Of a DNA stretch of 64,000 bases, positions 1-8,856 are shown piece after piece. Both the position numbers and the translations under genes were made by a program. Under the pieces are notes generated by a model. That model did no database searches. It was not told the DNA's origin and saw only the letters and a list, made by a program, of their open reading frames with translations. The stretch is from Panacagrimonas sp052389915 (lineage in GTDB: Bacteria > Pseudomonadota > Gammaproteobacteria > Nevskiales > Nevskiaceae), in the NCBI GenBank assembly GCA_052389915.1, contig JBQTHL010000022.1, forward strand, positions 1 through 64,000, given 5' to 3'. Numbering within the stretch: position 1 is the first letter of the stretch; each line of letters starts with the position of its first letter.

Positions 1-2
1 CC

Positions 3-1268
3 GCCGACTCTGGCGGCCACGGGCCGCCCTACACGCGACTGGAGGTGCATGCCGGCCTGATGCAGGAGATCGCGAGCTTGTGTGAGACGCTCGGCGCAGT
101 GCCGGCGACAGGGGCGCAGCACGGCGAAGCCTTGCGGCTGCTGCTCAAGGCCGCCGAGTGGGAAATCAATTACTACCGGCAACAGGCCAAGCCACTCGAA
201 GAGTCCGGCGACAAGGTTCCAGCCACTGGAGACAAGAACGGACGCATCGACCGCGACACGCTGCTGGCCTTTGTCCGCAGCCGGCACGTCGAGGGCAACG
301 AGGTTTCGATCGCCGCGTTCGAAGCGATCCCCGGCGGCTACGGCAAGCAGACCTCGCGTTTCACCCTGGCCGAACCCGAAGGCCGCGAGCGTGAGCTGAT
401 CGTGCGCAAGTCGGATCGCAATCCGATGGTGCTGCACGGCACCTTCCTGATCGACAAGGAGTACGCGCTGGTCAAAGCCGTATCGGCCACCGGCTATCCG
501 GCGCCGAAACCCTTGTGGCTCGGTTCGGGTGTGGTCGGTGTCGATGCCGACTTCTACGTAATGGAGCGCCTGCCGGGCCGGATTCCCGGGAGCTTTCTAG
601 GCGGTGCGGAGGGAAAGATCGGCGAGAGTCTGCTGCTCGACGTGGCCGCGCAACTCGCGCGCCTCCACGCCATTCCGCTGGCCATCTTCGCCGACTACAT
701 CCGCGAGCACGACGAGGCGGAGATGCTGTCCGAACGCGCTATCGGCAGCGTCGAGTCCTGTTATCGCCGTGCCATCCTGGCCTGGAGCGAGTATGCGAAA
801 CGGGTCGAGCATCTTCCTTCTCCGCATGGGGTTTATCTGCGCGACTGGCTGTTGCGCAATGTGCCCAAGGACACACGCCGGCCGGTGCTGGTGCACGGCG
901 ATTTCAACATTCACAACCTGCTCGTTGAAGGCGAGCGTGTGACCGGCGTGCTGGACTGGGAATGCGCCATGTTCGGCGCGCCGGAGCAGGATCTGGCCTA
1001 CATTCAGCCGCACATCGGACGGCTGATTGATTTCGACATGTTTCTGGCCCGCTACGAACAGGTGAGCGTTCAGGCCGGCGGTCGTCCCATCGACCGCAGC
1101 GTGCTGCCCTTCTACCAGGCGTTCTCGATGATGCGTCTACACATCGGCATGAACCACGGCCTGCTCAATCTACAGACCGGCGCCAACCGCGATATCCGCT
1201 ACGCCATGATCGAACTCGCCTTCGGGCCGCAGATCATGGAGATGGGTTTGGCGAGTACCAAGCTCTAA
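3..1268 (+). CDS. Phosphotransferase family protein (APH/choline-kinase fold), 5' end outside window
   Basis: The open frame runs to the window edge without a stop, so the gene probably begins upstream; a GTG at 45 and an ATG at 60 are internal alternatives. The kinase-like fold shows the Brenner motif HGDFNIHN (His298, Asp300, Asn305 of the visible frame) and the metal-binding DWE (Asp318). About 80 residues precede the kinase domain. Relatives transfer phosphate to small molecules and often sit beside acyl-CoA dehydrogenase or degradation genes; the substrate is unknown. It ends 17 nt before an FAD protein, so co-transcription is likely. The family call is firm, the role is not. Confidence 0.85.
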   Translation, partial: ADSGGHGPPYTRLEVHAGLMQEIASLCETLGAVPATGAQHGEALRLLLKAAEWEINYYRQQAKPLEESGDKVPATGDKNGRIDRDTLLAFVRSRHVEGNEVSIAAFEAIPGGYGKQTSRFTLAEPEGRERELIVRKSDRNPMVLHGTFLIDKEYALVKAVSATGYPAPKPLWLGSGVVGVDADFYVMERLPGRIPGSFLGGAEGKIGESLLLDVAAQLARLHAIPLAIFADYIREHDEAEMLSERAIGSVESCYRRAILAWSEYAKRVEHLPSPHGVYLRDWLLRNVPKDTRRPVLVHGDFNIHNLLVEGERVTGVLDWECAMFGAPEQDLAYIQPHIGRLIDFDMFLARYEQVSVQAGGRPIDRSVLPFYQAFSMMRLHIGMNHGLLNLQTGANRDIRYAMIELAFGPQIMEMGLASTKL

Positions 1269-1285
1269 TACTCAGGGATTCGAAT

Positions 1286-2686
1286 ATGTCGAACGGAACG
1301 GGTCAACGCATCATCGTCGTCGGCGCCGGTGTCTCCGGCATTGCGGCCGCATACCGCCTCAAGCAAAAGGGATTCGACGTCACCATCCTGGAGCGCAAGG
1401 ATTACATCGGCGGCAAGGCGCGGACGGTGCGGCGCAACGGCTACCTGATGGAAGAAGGCGCCAGCGTGTTGCCGTCCAAGTACCGCAACGTCCTGGCCAT
1501 CGCGCATGAGTTGGGCATGGCAGACGAGCTGATTCCCGGTGGCTCGATCGTCGGCTTCGCGCGCGACGGCAAGATTCACAACATGGATTCCGCGCACCTG
1601 ATCCGCGATGCGCTCGGCACCAAGCTCATCTCCTTGCGTTCCAAGCTGCGCATGCTGGGGCTGGCGCTGGACAACCTGCGCATCCGCTCGAAGATCAACT
1701 ACGAAGACATCACCACCTGCGCCGACTGGGACATCGAGACCGCGCAGCAATACTGCCGTCGCCGCGCCAACGACGAGATTTTCGAGTACATCGTGGACTC
1801 CACGCTTCGCGGCCTGCTCGGCACCAGCGGCGAGAAGCAGTCGGTGGTGGACTTCTTTTTTTCGTTCAACAACGTCATCGGTTCCAAGCTGCTGAGCTTC
1901 AAGCAGGGCATGGGTTTCTTTCCGAACGCGGTGGTCGAACGTGCGGGCCTCGACGTGCGCTTGAACGCGACGGTGGAAGAGGTACGCGAAACCCCGAACG
2001 GCGCCGTCGTGTCCTGGAGCGATGCGCAGGGCGCGCGCACGGACAACGTGTCCGGTGTGATTGTCGCGGTGCCCGCGTACATGGCGTCCGGCCTCGTGCC
2101 GGGTTTGCCGCAGGCCGCGCACGAAATTCTGCGCAGCATCAAGTACACCACCAGCGTGAACATCTCGCTCGGGCTTGCCAAGCCGCCGCCGAACAATCCG
2201 GCCTTCGTGGTACAGGTGCCGCGCTCGGTGCATCCCGATCTGTTCGGCATCGTGCTGGAACACAACAAGGCGCCCGGACGTGTGCCGCCCGGCAAGGGCA
2301 TGGCCAGCCTGTACACCATGTCGGATTGGGCGGAGAAGCTTATGGAGATGGACAATGCAACCGTCATCGACCAGATCACCGCCGCGGGCGAAAGCGTGAT
2401 CCCGGGCCTCACGTCCGGTGTCGAATTCGCTCACGTCAGCCGCTGGTATCCGGTGATTGTTTACAGCGAGCCGGGCACCTACCGGCGACTGGTGGATCTG
2501 AACGCGATGCTGGCCAAAGTGCGACGCGTCCGTTTCGCGGGAGATTATTTCTCGTGCTCGAATCTCAACACGGCAGTTGCGGGTGGCGAGCGGGCGGCGC
2601 GTGAGTTGGGTGAGAGCTGCGGTGAAACACTGCGTCAGAGCGGAGCGGCAGGTCAACAAGCTGGCCGGGCCTTCAGTCCGTCCTAG
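1286..2686 (+). CDS. NAD(P)/FAD-dependent oxidoreductase, amine-oxidase/phytoene-desaturase-like (copy 1 of 5)
   Basis: 466 residues with an N-terminal FAD-binding Rossmann motif VGAGVSG (residues 12-18) and the following GG doublet (YIGGKAR). A signature HNKAPGR near residue 326 and a C-terminal GDYFSCSNLNTAVAGG segment that would contact FAD are shared with the other four copies in this window. It resembles protoporphyrinogen oxidase, phytoene desaturase and amine oxidase families, which oxidise C-C or C-N bonds. Copy 4 at 26397 is its closest relative here by eye. It lies between a phosphotransferase and an AveC-like membrane protein. The substrate is not predictable. Confidence 0.85.
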   Translation: MSNGTGQRIIVVGAGVSGIAAAYRLKQKGFDVTILERKDYIGGKARTVRRNGYLMEEGASVLPSKYRNVLAIAHELGMADELIPGGSIVGFARDGKIHNMDSAHLIRDALGTKLISLRSKLRMLGLALDNLRIRSKINYEDITTCADWDIETAQQYCRRRANDEIFEYIVDSTLRGLLGTSGEKQSVVDFFFSFNNVIGSKLLSFKQGMGFFPNAVVERAGLDVRLNATVEEVRETPNGAVVSWSDAQGARTDNVSGVIVAVPAYMASGLVPGLPQAAHEILRSIKYTTSVNISLGLAKPPPNNPAFVVQVPRSVHPDLFGIVLEHNKAPGRVPPGKGMASLYTMSDWAEKLMEMDNATVIDQITAAGESVIPGLTSGVEFAHVSRWYPVIVYSEPGTYRRLVDLNAMLAKVRRVRFAGDYFSCSNLNTAVAGGERAARELGESCGETLRQSGAAGQQAGRAFSPS

Positions 2687-2712
2687 TGCGTGATCGCTAG
2701 TCGATCCAAATT

Positions 2713-2857
2713 CGTCATTCCCGCAAAGGCGCGTTCGGCTACTGGAGAGCGACATTGAGCCGCTCTCCAGCCGAGGCCAAACGCTCCAGTCCCTCTGCCC
2801 AAACTTCAGTTGGCATTGCAAGCAGCAACCGGATGCCCGCTTTCGCTGGCATGACGG
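2713..2857. repeat. Inverted-repeat intergenic element (cgtcat...atgacg type), copy 1 of 4
   Basis: The stretch starts with cgtcattcccgc and ends with the inverted relative gctttcgctggcatgacg. Similar elements lie at 21422, 48370 and 58064. This copy is the most diverged at its left inner arm. It fills most of the 207-bp gap between two genes and contains no gene. Confidence 0.7.
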
Positions 2858-2893
2858 TTCGTAAAAGAGTCGCATCAGTAACGAGGCCGCAGC

Positions 2894-3877
2894 ATGAAAG
2901 ACGCAACAAGTTTTCCGGCAGGCGAAACATCCCCGGCACGCGACACGCCTGGTGAAGGCTCGTCTCCCTGGCTCAGCCCCATCGTCTGCTGGGCCCTGCT
3001 CGGCGTCTGCGCCAGCGCGTTCTCGTTCGTCGTGTTCGGTCAATGGCTGCTGTCTGCCGAGCACTTCGCCACCGTACCCATCACCCCCGCCGATGCGATG
3101 AGCGGCAACGGCGTGCTGGTGATCCGGATCGTCGAAGTCATCAGCGCCGCGGTTGCGATCTGGGCGCTGTTCCATTGGCTGATCCGGCCGTGGATGAGAA
3201 CGGGCGCTCCGTCAATCCAGGGCCTGCTGCTGATCGGCGCGCTGATTTCGTACGTGCTCGACACCATGGTGAATTACGGCGGTTACTGGATGGCCTGGAA
3301 CAAGCACGCCGTGAACTGGGGCACCTGGGCCGCGTTCTTCCCCGGCCATATCGGACCCACGCAGTACGCCGAGGCGCTGCTGTGGGGACCGCCGATGTAC
3401 CTGTACTTCGGCATTGCGCTGGCCACCATCATGCTCAAGCTGATCGATGGGCTGCGTCCGCGGCTCGGTTTCGCTGCGGCGTTCGTGATCGCTTTCATCG
3501 CGGCCTTCGTGTTCGATCTCGTCGCGGAATCCACGATCATCCGCGCCGAAGCCTATGCCTGGCCCAGCACCGTGGGCTGGCTCACGCTGTGGGCTGGATC
3601 GCAATTCCAGTTTCCCTTGTATGAGTCGCTGCTGGTCGCGTGCTACGCCTCGTTCTACATGCTGTTGCTCGAGTCGGCGCGCGACCATGGCCTGTCGTTC
3701 ATCGAACGCGGTCTCGACCGCATTCCCGGTACTGCGCGCCTTCCGGTTCGCCTGCTTGCGGCGACCGGCTTTGCCTCGGCCTGCACGCTTTTCTACTTCG
3801 GCAGCTTCGTGCTGATCTCGCTCAACGCGGACAACACGGTGATTCTGCCGCCGTACATGATGTACGTGGATCCGTAA
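2894..3877 (+). CDS. AveC-like (spirocyclase AveC family) multi-pass membrane protein
   Basis: 327 residues with a hydrophilic N-terminus of about 28 residues followed by about six or seven hydrophobic helices. The aromatic loop YVLDTMVNYGGYWMAWN, with Asp and Asn between helices 3 and 4, is like that of AveC-family proteins. AveC itself forms the spiroketal of avermectin; in degradative clusters the family's reaction is unknown. The ATG is preceded by a weak cGAGGc. It lies between an FAD oxidoreductase and an Old Yellow Enzyme, so it may act on the same hydrophobic substrate at the inner membrane. The family assignment is from recall of the pattern and is moderately secure. Confidence 0.6.
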   Translation: MKDATSFPAGETSPARDTPGEGSSPWLSPIVCWALLGVCASAFSFVVFGQWLLSAEHFATVPITPADAMSGNGVLVIRIVEVISAAVAIWALFHWLIRPWMRTGAPSIQGLLLIGALISYVLDTMVNYGGYWMAWNKHAVNWGTWAAFFPGHIGPTQYAEALLWGPPMYLYFGIALATIMLKLIDGLRPRLGFAAAFVIAFIAAFVFDLVAESTIIRAEAYAWPSTVGWLTLWAGSQFQFPLYESLLVACYASFYMLLLESARDHGLSFIERGLDRIPGTARLPVRLLAATGFASACTLFYFGSFVLISLNADNTVILPPYMMYVDP

Positions 3878-3890
3878 CGGAATTCGATTC

Positions 3891-5054
3891 GTGGAGATGC
3901 GCATTGCTTCGATCGACGAGCTGTTGACGCCGCTCGACGTCAAGTCCTTGCACTTGCCGAATCGCTTCGTCATGTCGCCGATGACGCGCAACTTCTCGCC
4001 GAATGGCGTGCCGGGCGACGACGTGGCCGCGTACTACCGCCGTCGTGCCGAAGGCGGTGTCGGTACCCTCATCACGGAAGCAGTCTGCGTCGAACATCCG
4101 GGTGCGGTGGGCGACGGAGGCCTGGGCGAACACGGCACGCCGTACATGTGGACCGAGGCCGCGCTCGACGGTTGGCGCAAAGTGGTGAGCGAAGCGCATG
4201 CCGCGGGAAGCCTGATTTTTCCACAGCTCTGGCACATGGGCGTGATGAAGCGGCCGGGAAAGGGACCGTATCCGGACGATCCCGCCTGCCGTCCCAACGG
4301 TATCTGGGGGCCGGCCGACAAGATCACGGTGCTGAGCCGCGAGTATGTCGAGCTGATGAGCACGCCCACGCGTGCGATGACGGAATCGGAAATTGCGGAC
4401 GTGATCGCGGCCTTCGCCAGGGGCGCGCGCAACGCGAAGGCGGTCGGCTTCGACGGCATCGCGCTGCACGGGGGACACGGCTATCTCATCGACACGTTCC
4501 TGTGGGACTACACCAACACGCGCCACGACCGTTGGGGCGGCGACCACGTGGGTCGTACGCGCTTCGTGGTGGAACTCATCAAGGCGGTCCGCAGCGAGAT
4601 CGGCGAGGACATGCCGATTTCCTTGCGCTACTCGCAATGGAAGGCGCAGGACTACGACGCCAGGCTCGCGAACACGCCCCAGGAGCTGGAACAGATTCTC
4701 GGACCCGTTGCCGACGCGGGCGTGGATATTTTCGAGGCGAGCACGCGCAACTTTGCGGTGCCCGAATTCGAAGGCTCGCCGCTGGGTCTCGCCGGCTGGA
4801 CGCGCAAGCTCACGGGCAAGACGACCGTGATGGTCGGCGGCGTCGGCGTGCAGCGCGGCAAATACGAGTCCGCGCTCAAGCCGCCCACCACCGTGAACAA
4901 TCTCGACCAAGTGTTGGAGCGATTCGAACGTGGCGAGTTCGATCTGCTGGCGGTGGGCCGCTCGCTGCTCAACGATGCGGGCTGGTTGAAGAAGGCGCGA
5001 AGCGGCGAAGAATTTCTGCCGTTCGATCCGATGTCGATGCGCGTGCTGACCTGA
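3891..5054 (+). CDS. NADH:flavin oxidoreductase, Old Yellow Enzyme family
   Basis: 387 residues forming a TIM barrel with FMN. The active-site pair is in HGGHGYLIDTFL (His193 and His196), followed by the RWGG loop common in this family. Members reduce activated C=C bonds of enones or enoyl-CoA analogues with NAD(P)H. The chosen GTG start at 3891 has an in-frame ATG two codons later at 3897 as an alternative; neither has a strong ribosome site. It begins 13 nt after the AveC-like gene and ends at an inverted repeat facing the convergent hydroxylase operon. Reduction of a ring enone intermediate is an inference. Confidence 0.88.
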   Translation: MEMRIASIDELLTPLDVKSLHLPNRFVMSPMTRNFSPNGVPGDDVAAYYRRRAEGGVGTLITEAVCVEHPGAVGDGGLGEHGTPYMWTEAALDGWRKVVSEAHAAGSLIFPQLWHMGVMKRPGKGPYPDDPACRPNGIWGPADKITVLSREYVELMSTPTRAMTESEIADVIAAFARGARNAKAVGFDGIALHGGHGYLIDTFLWDYTNTRHDRWGGDHVGRTRFVVELIKAVRSEIGEDMPISLRYSQWKAQDYDARLANTPQELEQILGPVADAGVDIFEASTRNFAVPEFEGSPLGLAGWTRKLTGKTTVMVGGVGVQRGKYESALKPPTTVNNLDQVLERFERGEFDLLAVGRSLLNDAGWLKKARSGEEFLPFDPMSMRVLT

Positions 5055-5123
5055 GCCCGGATGAAATCCGGGATGCGGACATTCGGACGCGACGACGAAA
5101 AACCCCCGATTGCATCCGGGCTC
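5053..5123. terminator. Inverted repeat between convergent genes, likely bidirectional terminator
   Basis: GAGCCCGGAT at 5053-5062 pairs with ATCCGGGCTC at 5114-5123. Nested inside is the small hairpin CCCGGAT-gaa-ATCCGGG (5056-5072), and a run of A precedes the right arm. The arms overlap the stop codons of both neighbours. The same CCCGGAT hairpin recurs at 13729 and 13767, so this is also a REP-like repeat. Confidence 0.6.
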
Positions 5124-6309
5124 ACGCCAAGCCGCGCTCGCGCATCAGCACCGCGCCATGTGCAGACCGCTTGAACGTCTCCCACTCATTCTCGTACCGC
5201 GCCATGAAGCGCGGAAACTCTCCGCGCAGGCGCGACTCGCTGATGCGCCCGGTACGGGTCATGAAGTCGAACACGAAGTCCTCGGGGCCCAGCGCATCCA
5301 GCTTGGCGCCTACGCCTTCGTACCAGGTGAAGCTCTTCTCGGCGGCATCGACCAGTTTCTGCTTCATCGGTTTGCGCACGCGTTCGAACGTTTTCAGCGC
5401 AGCGGGAACCCGGCCCTCGCAGGCCCGCAGCGCTTCGGCAAGATCGACGGCATCTTCCATCGCGATGCGCGTGCCGGAGCCGATGGTGGGATGCGCGCTG
5501 TGCAGCGCATCGCCAATCAGTACATACCGGCCCACCGACCAGCGCTGGTTGCGGATCACCGGCAGGCAACGCCACGCGGACTTGTTGCCGATGAGCGCGT
5601 GGCCTTCGAGTTCCTCGGCGAACATGGTTTCGGCGAAGCGTGTGCGCTCTTCGTCGCTCATGCCGGCCAGCCCCGAGCGCACCCAGGCGTCGTGGTCGCA
5701 CTCGGCGACGAAAGTGCTCATGCGCTCGGTGTAGGCATAGGCCGCAGTCCAGAAATGCCCAAGCGGCGTCCTCTTGAACGAGAGGATGGGGTAGGGGAAG
5801 TGCCGCGTGGTGCCGTACCAGGCGATGCGGTTCGTGAGATCCCAGCTCGTGGTGCCGAAGGCCTGTTCAAGCGCGCCACGCACGGCGGAATTCACGCCGT
5901 CGGCGCCGACCACGAGGTCGCAGTCCTCGAAGCCATGCAGCACATCGACACGCGCGTCGTAATGCAGGTGAATGCCGGCGTCCGTGCAGTGGGTTTCGAG
6001 AATCTCCAGCAGGCGCAGTCGTGCGATCGCACCGCCATATCCGTTGCGCTCGATGAAGACCGGCTGGCCGCTATGCGTGATCACCTGGTGACGCGTGGCG
6101 AAGGTCGCGTCGAGAATGGCCTTGGCCGAGGCGGGATGCGCCTGCTCCATGCGCGTGAGCCCGCGATCCGCCAGCACGATGCCGAAGCCGTAGGTCGCGC
6201 CGCTGGCGTTCTGCTCGTAGACGTCGATGCGGGTATTGGGGAAGTACGTCCTGGCCAACAGCGCGAAATACAGACCGGAAGGGCCGCCGCCCACCACCGC
6301 AATCTTCAT
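5122..6309 (-). CDS. FAD-dependent aromatic hydroxylase, salicylyl-CoA 5-hydroxylase-like
   Basis: 395 residues. The N-terminus MKIAVVGGGPSGLYFALL is an FAD-binding Rossmann motif; TYGFGIVLAD, GADGVNSAVR and GDALHSAHPTIGSG follow in the order seen in class A flavoprotein monooxygenases. The YEQN...YGFG pattern is closest to the group that hydroxylates aryl-CoA thioesters (salicylyl-CoA 5-hydroxylase) and tryptophan-pathway relatives such as VioD. The open frame extends upstream, but the ATG at 6309 overlaps the preceding stop as TGATG, so this start is preferred. It is the last gene of a five-gene operon that includes an acyl-CoA ligase, which fits a CoA-bound aromatic substrate. Confidence 0.82.
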   Translation of the reverse strand: MKIAVVGGGPSGLYFALLARTYFPNTRIDVYEQNASGATYGFGIVLADRGLTRMEQAHPASAKAILDATFATRHQVITHSGQPVFIERNGYGGAIARLRLLEILETHCTDAGIHLHYDARVDVLHGFEDCDLVVGADGVNSAVRGALEQAFGTTSWDLTNRIAWYGTTRHFPYPILSFKRTPLGHFWTAAYAYTERMSTFVAECDHDAWVRSGLAGMSDEERTRFAETMFAEELEGHALIGNKSAWRCLPVIRNQRWSVGRYVLIGDALHSAHPTIGSGTRIAMEDAVDLAEALRACEGRVPAALKTFERVRKPMKQKLVDAAEKSFTWYEGVGAKLDALGPEDFVFDFMTRTGRISESRLRGEFPRFMARYENEWETFKRSAHGAVLMRERGLA

Positions 6310-6563
6310 CAAGCGTCTGCTCCGATCACCAACTGGTCTCGCCCATATTCGAGAATGCGTCCGCAAAAGCCGCCGCTGAGCAGGCTGTACCAGAGTGCCG
6401 GCCCGAGCTTCATCGCCTTGCGGTCGAAGCTCAGCGCCGTGTCCGACTCGATGCGCCAGTAGCCGCACAGCGGCGGCTGCACGCGGCAGATCTCCATCTG
6501 TCGAGCCGCCTCGACGACGGCGCCAAATTCGGGAATGTCCGGCACGTAGACGACGACCGTCAC
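6309..6563 (-). CDS. Small uncharacterised protein, 84 aa
   Basis: I do not recognise a family. The reading starts at GTG 6563, whose codon overlaps the stop of the VOC gene (GTGA), and ends in a TGATG overlap with the hydroxylase start, so it is translationally coupled on both sides. The protein begins VTVVVYVPDIPEF and contains Cys27, Cys33 and Cys67 with several aromatic residues, and no clear membrane segment. Its tight coupling suggests a partner or accessory function for the neighbouring enzymes. That the gene is expressed is inferred from the overlaps and the normal codon use. Confidence 0.6.
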   Translation of the reverse strand: MTVVVYVPDIPEFGAVVEAARQMEICRVQPPLCGYWRIESDTALSFDRKAMKLGPALWYSLLSGGFCGRILEYGRDQLVIGADA

Positions 6564-7156
6564 TTTGCGGTCTCCAGCAGACGGGCGACTTTCGCGCCCT
6601 TGGCCTGCCAGACCTCGGTGATGGTTCCGGCATCTTGCCCTTGCCTGCGCCAGTCCTCGACTTCCATTGCGGCTTCCATGGTCATGGCCGCATCGGTGGC
6701 ATCCAGCGCGACGAATGCCCGAAGCGGGCAAGTGATTTCCAGGTAGTAGCCGTTGGGATCACGGAAGTAGATCGACTCGATCACTTCGTGCTCGATCTGG
6801 TACAGGATTTTCACGCCACGCCCTTCCAGCCGATGACGCCAGGCGAGCAAGGTGTCGCGCGAATCCACTTTCCAGGCCGTGTGAATCGCATCGTTGTCGT
6901 ACTCGGGCAGGTGCATCAGCCGGTCCGGCTGCGTGGTGCCCAGGTAATAGAAGAAGGCGATGGTGCTGCCGTTGCCGCTGTCGAAAAAGAAATGCAGGAA
7001 GTCGGGATGATTCGATGGTCCCCAGCCCTTGGCCGAGACGCTGTGCACCAGCGGAAGTCCGAGCACGTCCCGGTAAAACTCCACCGTCTCGCGCAGCTTC
7101 CAGGTAGGGCGCGCTGTGTGGTGCACGCCGTTCAGTCGCAGGGCTTGTTCGCTCAT
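6560..7156 (-). CDS. VOC-family (glyoxalase/extradiol dioxygenase fold) protein
   Basis: 198 residues with a beta-alpha-beta-beta-beta metalloenzyme fold. Candidate metal ligands are visible: His in LNGVHHTARP, His in DAIHTAWKV and Glu in GYYLEITCP, the usual His-His-Glu set. The ATG at 7156 overlaps the acyl-CoA ligase stop (ATGA). A C-terminal tail of about 60 residues follows the domain. It could open or isomerise an aryl intermediate, or be a lactoylglutathione-lyase-like enzyme. The fold is secure; the reaction is not. Confidence 0.8.
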   Translation of the reverse strand: MSEQALRLNGVHHTARPTWKLRETVEFYRDVLGLPLVHSVSAKGWGPSNHPDFLHFFFDSGNGSTIAFFYYLGTTQPDRLMHLPEYDNDAIHTAWKVDSRDTLLAWRHRLEGRGVKILYQIEHEVIESIYFRDPNGYYLEITCPLRAFVALDATDAAMTMEAAMEVEDWRRQGQDAGTITEVWQAKGAKVARLLETAK

Positions 7157-8856
7157 GTCATGGCCTCCGCCTGCAGCAGTTTCGCGATGCGTTCGCGCAA
7201 CTTCGCCTTGTCCAGCTTGCCGACTTTCGTCACCGGCAACGCATCGATGACTTCCACGCGCTCCGGCCACTTGAAGCGCGCAAGGCCATGCTCGCGCAGG
7301 AACTCGCCGAGTTGCGCCACATCCGGCGCCGGCTTGCCGGGCTGCAGCGTGACGAAGGCGCAGGCGCGCTCGCCCATCACGGGATCGGGCATGGCGACGA
7401 CGGCGCAGTCCGCCACCGCCGCGTGACCGGCCAGCGTCTGCTCCACTTCCTCGCAGGAAATCTTCTCGTGCGCGCGGTTGACCACATCCTTGGTGCGTCC
7501 CGCGAACGCGTAACCCACGCGGCCGTCGATCTCGCGTCGCACCATCAGATCGCCCGTGCGGTAAAAACCATCGGGGGAAAAGGCCTCGCGGTTGCGATCC
7601 GGCGTGTTGAAGTAGCCGGAGATGGTGTACGGCCCGCGCGCGGTCAGTTCGCCGACTTCCCCTGGACCGACTTCGATGTCCGTGCCCGGTTCCACCAGCC
7701 GGATTTCATCGAAGCGCGACAGCGGGCGGCCCACGGTTTCGTCGCGCAAGATTTCGGGATCGTCGGCCTGAGGGTACATGTTCATCCCCTCGGTCATGCC
7801 GAACAGCGAGTACGCGAGCAGGCCGTACCTGCGACGCACGAGAGCGGCGGCGTCGGGCGCCCAGAACGCGCGCACGTTTTGCGCGAGCGTTGCGTCGAGT
7901 TCCAGCATCGCGTCGTAGCGCGGCAGCAGCGCCCGCACCATGCCGATGAAGCTCGGTCGCGTTTCGCGAAAGGCCTTGGCCCAGCTTTCGGGCGTCATCT
8001 CTTCCGGGATGACGAAGGCCGCGCCGGTCAGCAAGGTCGGCAGCAGGAAGCAGATCATGCAGGCGTTGTGCGTCATCGGCATGGGCATGAACATCACGTC
8101 GCTGTCGGAAAAGCCGAGATGCTGCGCGGTGAGTTGCGCGTTAAGCAGGTAGTCGCTACTCGTGCGCGGAATCACTTTCGGTACGCCGGTGGTGCCGCCG
8201 GAAAGCTGGAACACGCAAACCTGGTAGGGATCGAGCGCCAGCGCGCGGACTTTGGCCCGGGCCTTGGATGCATCCTGCTTCGCTATCAAATCGCTGAAGT
8301 CGAGTACGCCTTCTCGCGGCGCGCCGCCGATGGCGGCGATGTGCATCAGCGTCGGGATGCCCGGCTTCAGCTTCTGCGCAAAGGCAAGCAGGTCGAACTT
8401 CGGGTCGTCGCCTTGCACGATGTGCAGGCGCGCGTCGCAATGCCGGCCCAGATAACCGATCTCGCTCTCGCGATGCGCCGCCAACGTGCAGACGGGAATC
8501 AAACCAGCCTTGAAGCACGCGATCAGCGCGATCACGAGGTCGCGGCTGTTGGCAGACTGGAACAGCACTCGATCCGTGGGCACGAAGCCCAAGTCGAGCA
8601 GCGTTGCCGCACAGCGGTCGGTGAGCGCGTCGAGTTCGGCGTAGCACATCGCGCCTTGCGGCGAGTACAACGCAACCCGTGCGGCATTGCGCTCGAAGGA
8701 TTCGTGCAGGGCTTCGGCCAGTGTCTGCGTCGGTAGCGCGCCCGACTCGACGTAATGCCGCAGCCGTTCCTGCGCCATGTAGATAACGCCGGGAATCGGC
8801 TCCTTCACGTGCACGGCGATGCCGTACACGCTTCGAGCAGTACGTGTGACTTTCAT
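7153..8856 (-). CDS. AMP-dependent acyl/aryl-CoA ligase
   Basis: 567 residues of the adenylate-forming superfamily. The phosphate loop LSGGTTGVPKV, the YRTGDL hinge motif, GRTKDVVNRAHEKISCEEVE and the C-terminal lysine region PVTKVGKLDK are all present. The NRAHEKIS segment resembles aryl-AMP ligases of the 2,3-dihydroxybenzoate/salicylate type (EntE, DhbE). The ATG at 8856 overlaps the upstream hydrolase stop by 4 nt and is chosen over a start seven codons earlier. Activation of an aromatic acid for the downstream flavin hydroxylase is the likely role; the exact acid is inferred. Confidence 0.88.
   Translation of the reverse strand: MKVTRTARSVYGIAVHVKEPIPGVIYMAQERLRHYVESGALPTQTLAEALHESFERNAARVALYSPQGAMCYAELDALTDRCAATLLDLGFVPTDRVLFQSANSRDLVIALIACFKAGLIPVCTLAAHRESEIGYLGRHCDARLHIVQGDDPKFDLLAFAQKLKPGIPTLMHIAAIGGAPREGVLDFSDLIAKQDASKARAKVRALALDPYQVCVFQLSGGTTGVPKVIPRTSSDYLLNAQLTAQHLGFSDSDVMFMPMPMTHNACMICFLLPTLLTGAAFVIPEEMTPESWAKAFRETRPSFIGMVRALLPRYDAMLELDATLAQNVRAFWAPDAAALVRRRYGLLAYSLFGMTEGMNMYPQADDPEILRDETVGRPLSRFDEIRLVEPGTDIEVGPGEVGELTARGPYTISGYFNTPDRNREAFSPDGFYRTGDLMVRREIDGRVGYAFAGRTKDVVNRAHEKISCEEVEQTLAGHAAVADCAVVAMPDPVMGERACAFVTLQPGKPAPDVAQLGEFLREHGLARFKWPERVEVIDALPVTKVGKLDKAKLRERIAKLLQAEAMT

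Noticed and set aside
1265..3175. Long minus-strand open frame of more than 600 codons opposite FAD copy 1
   Set aside because: It runs antisense to two well-supported genes, has a His/Arg/Ala-rich composition typical of shadow frames in GC-rich DNA, and no recognisable domain. Similar long antisense frames elsewhere were dropped for the same reason.
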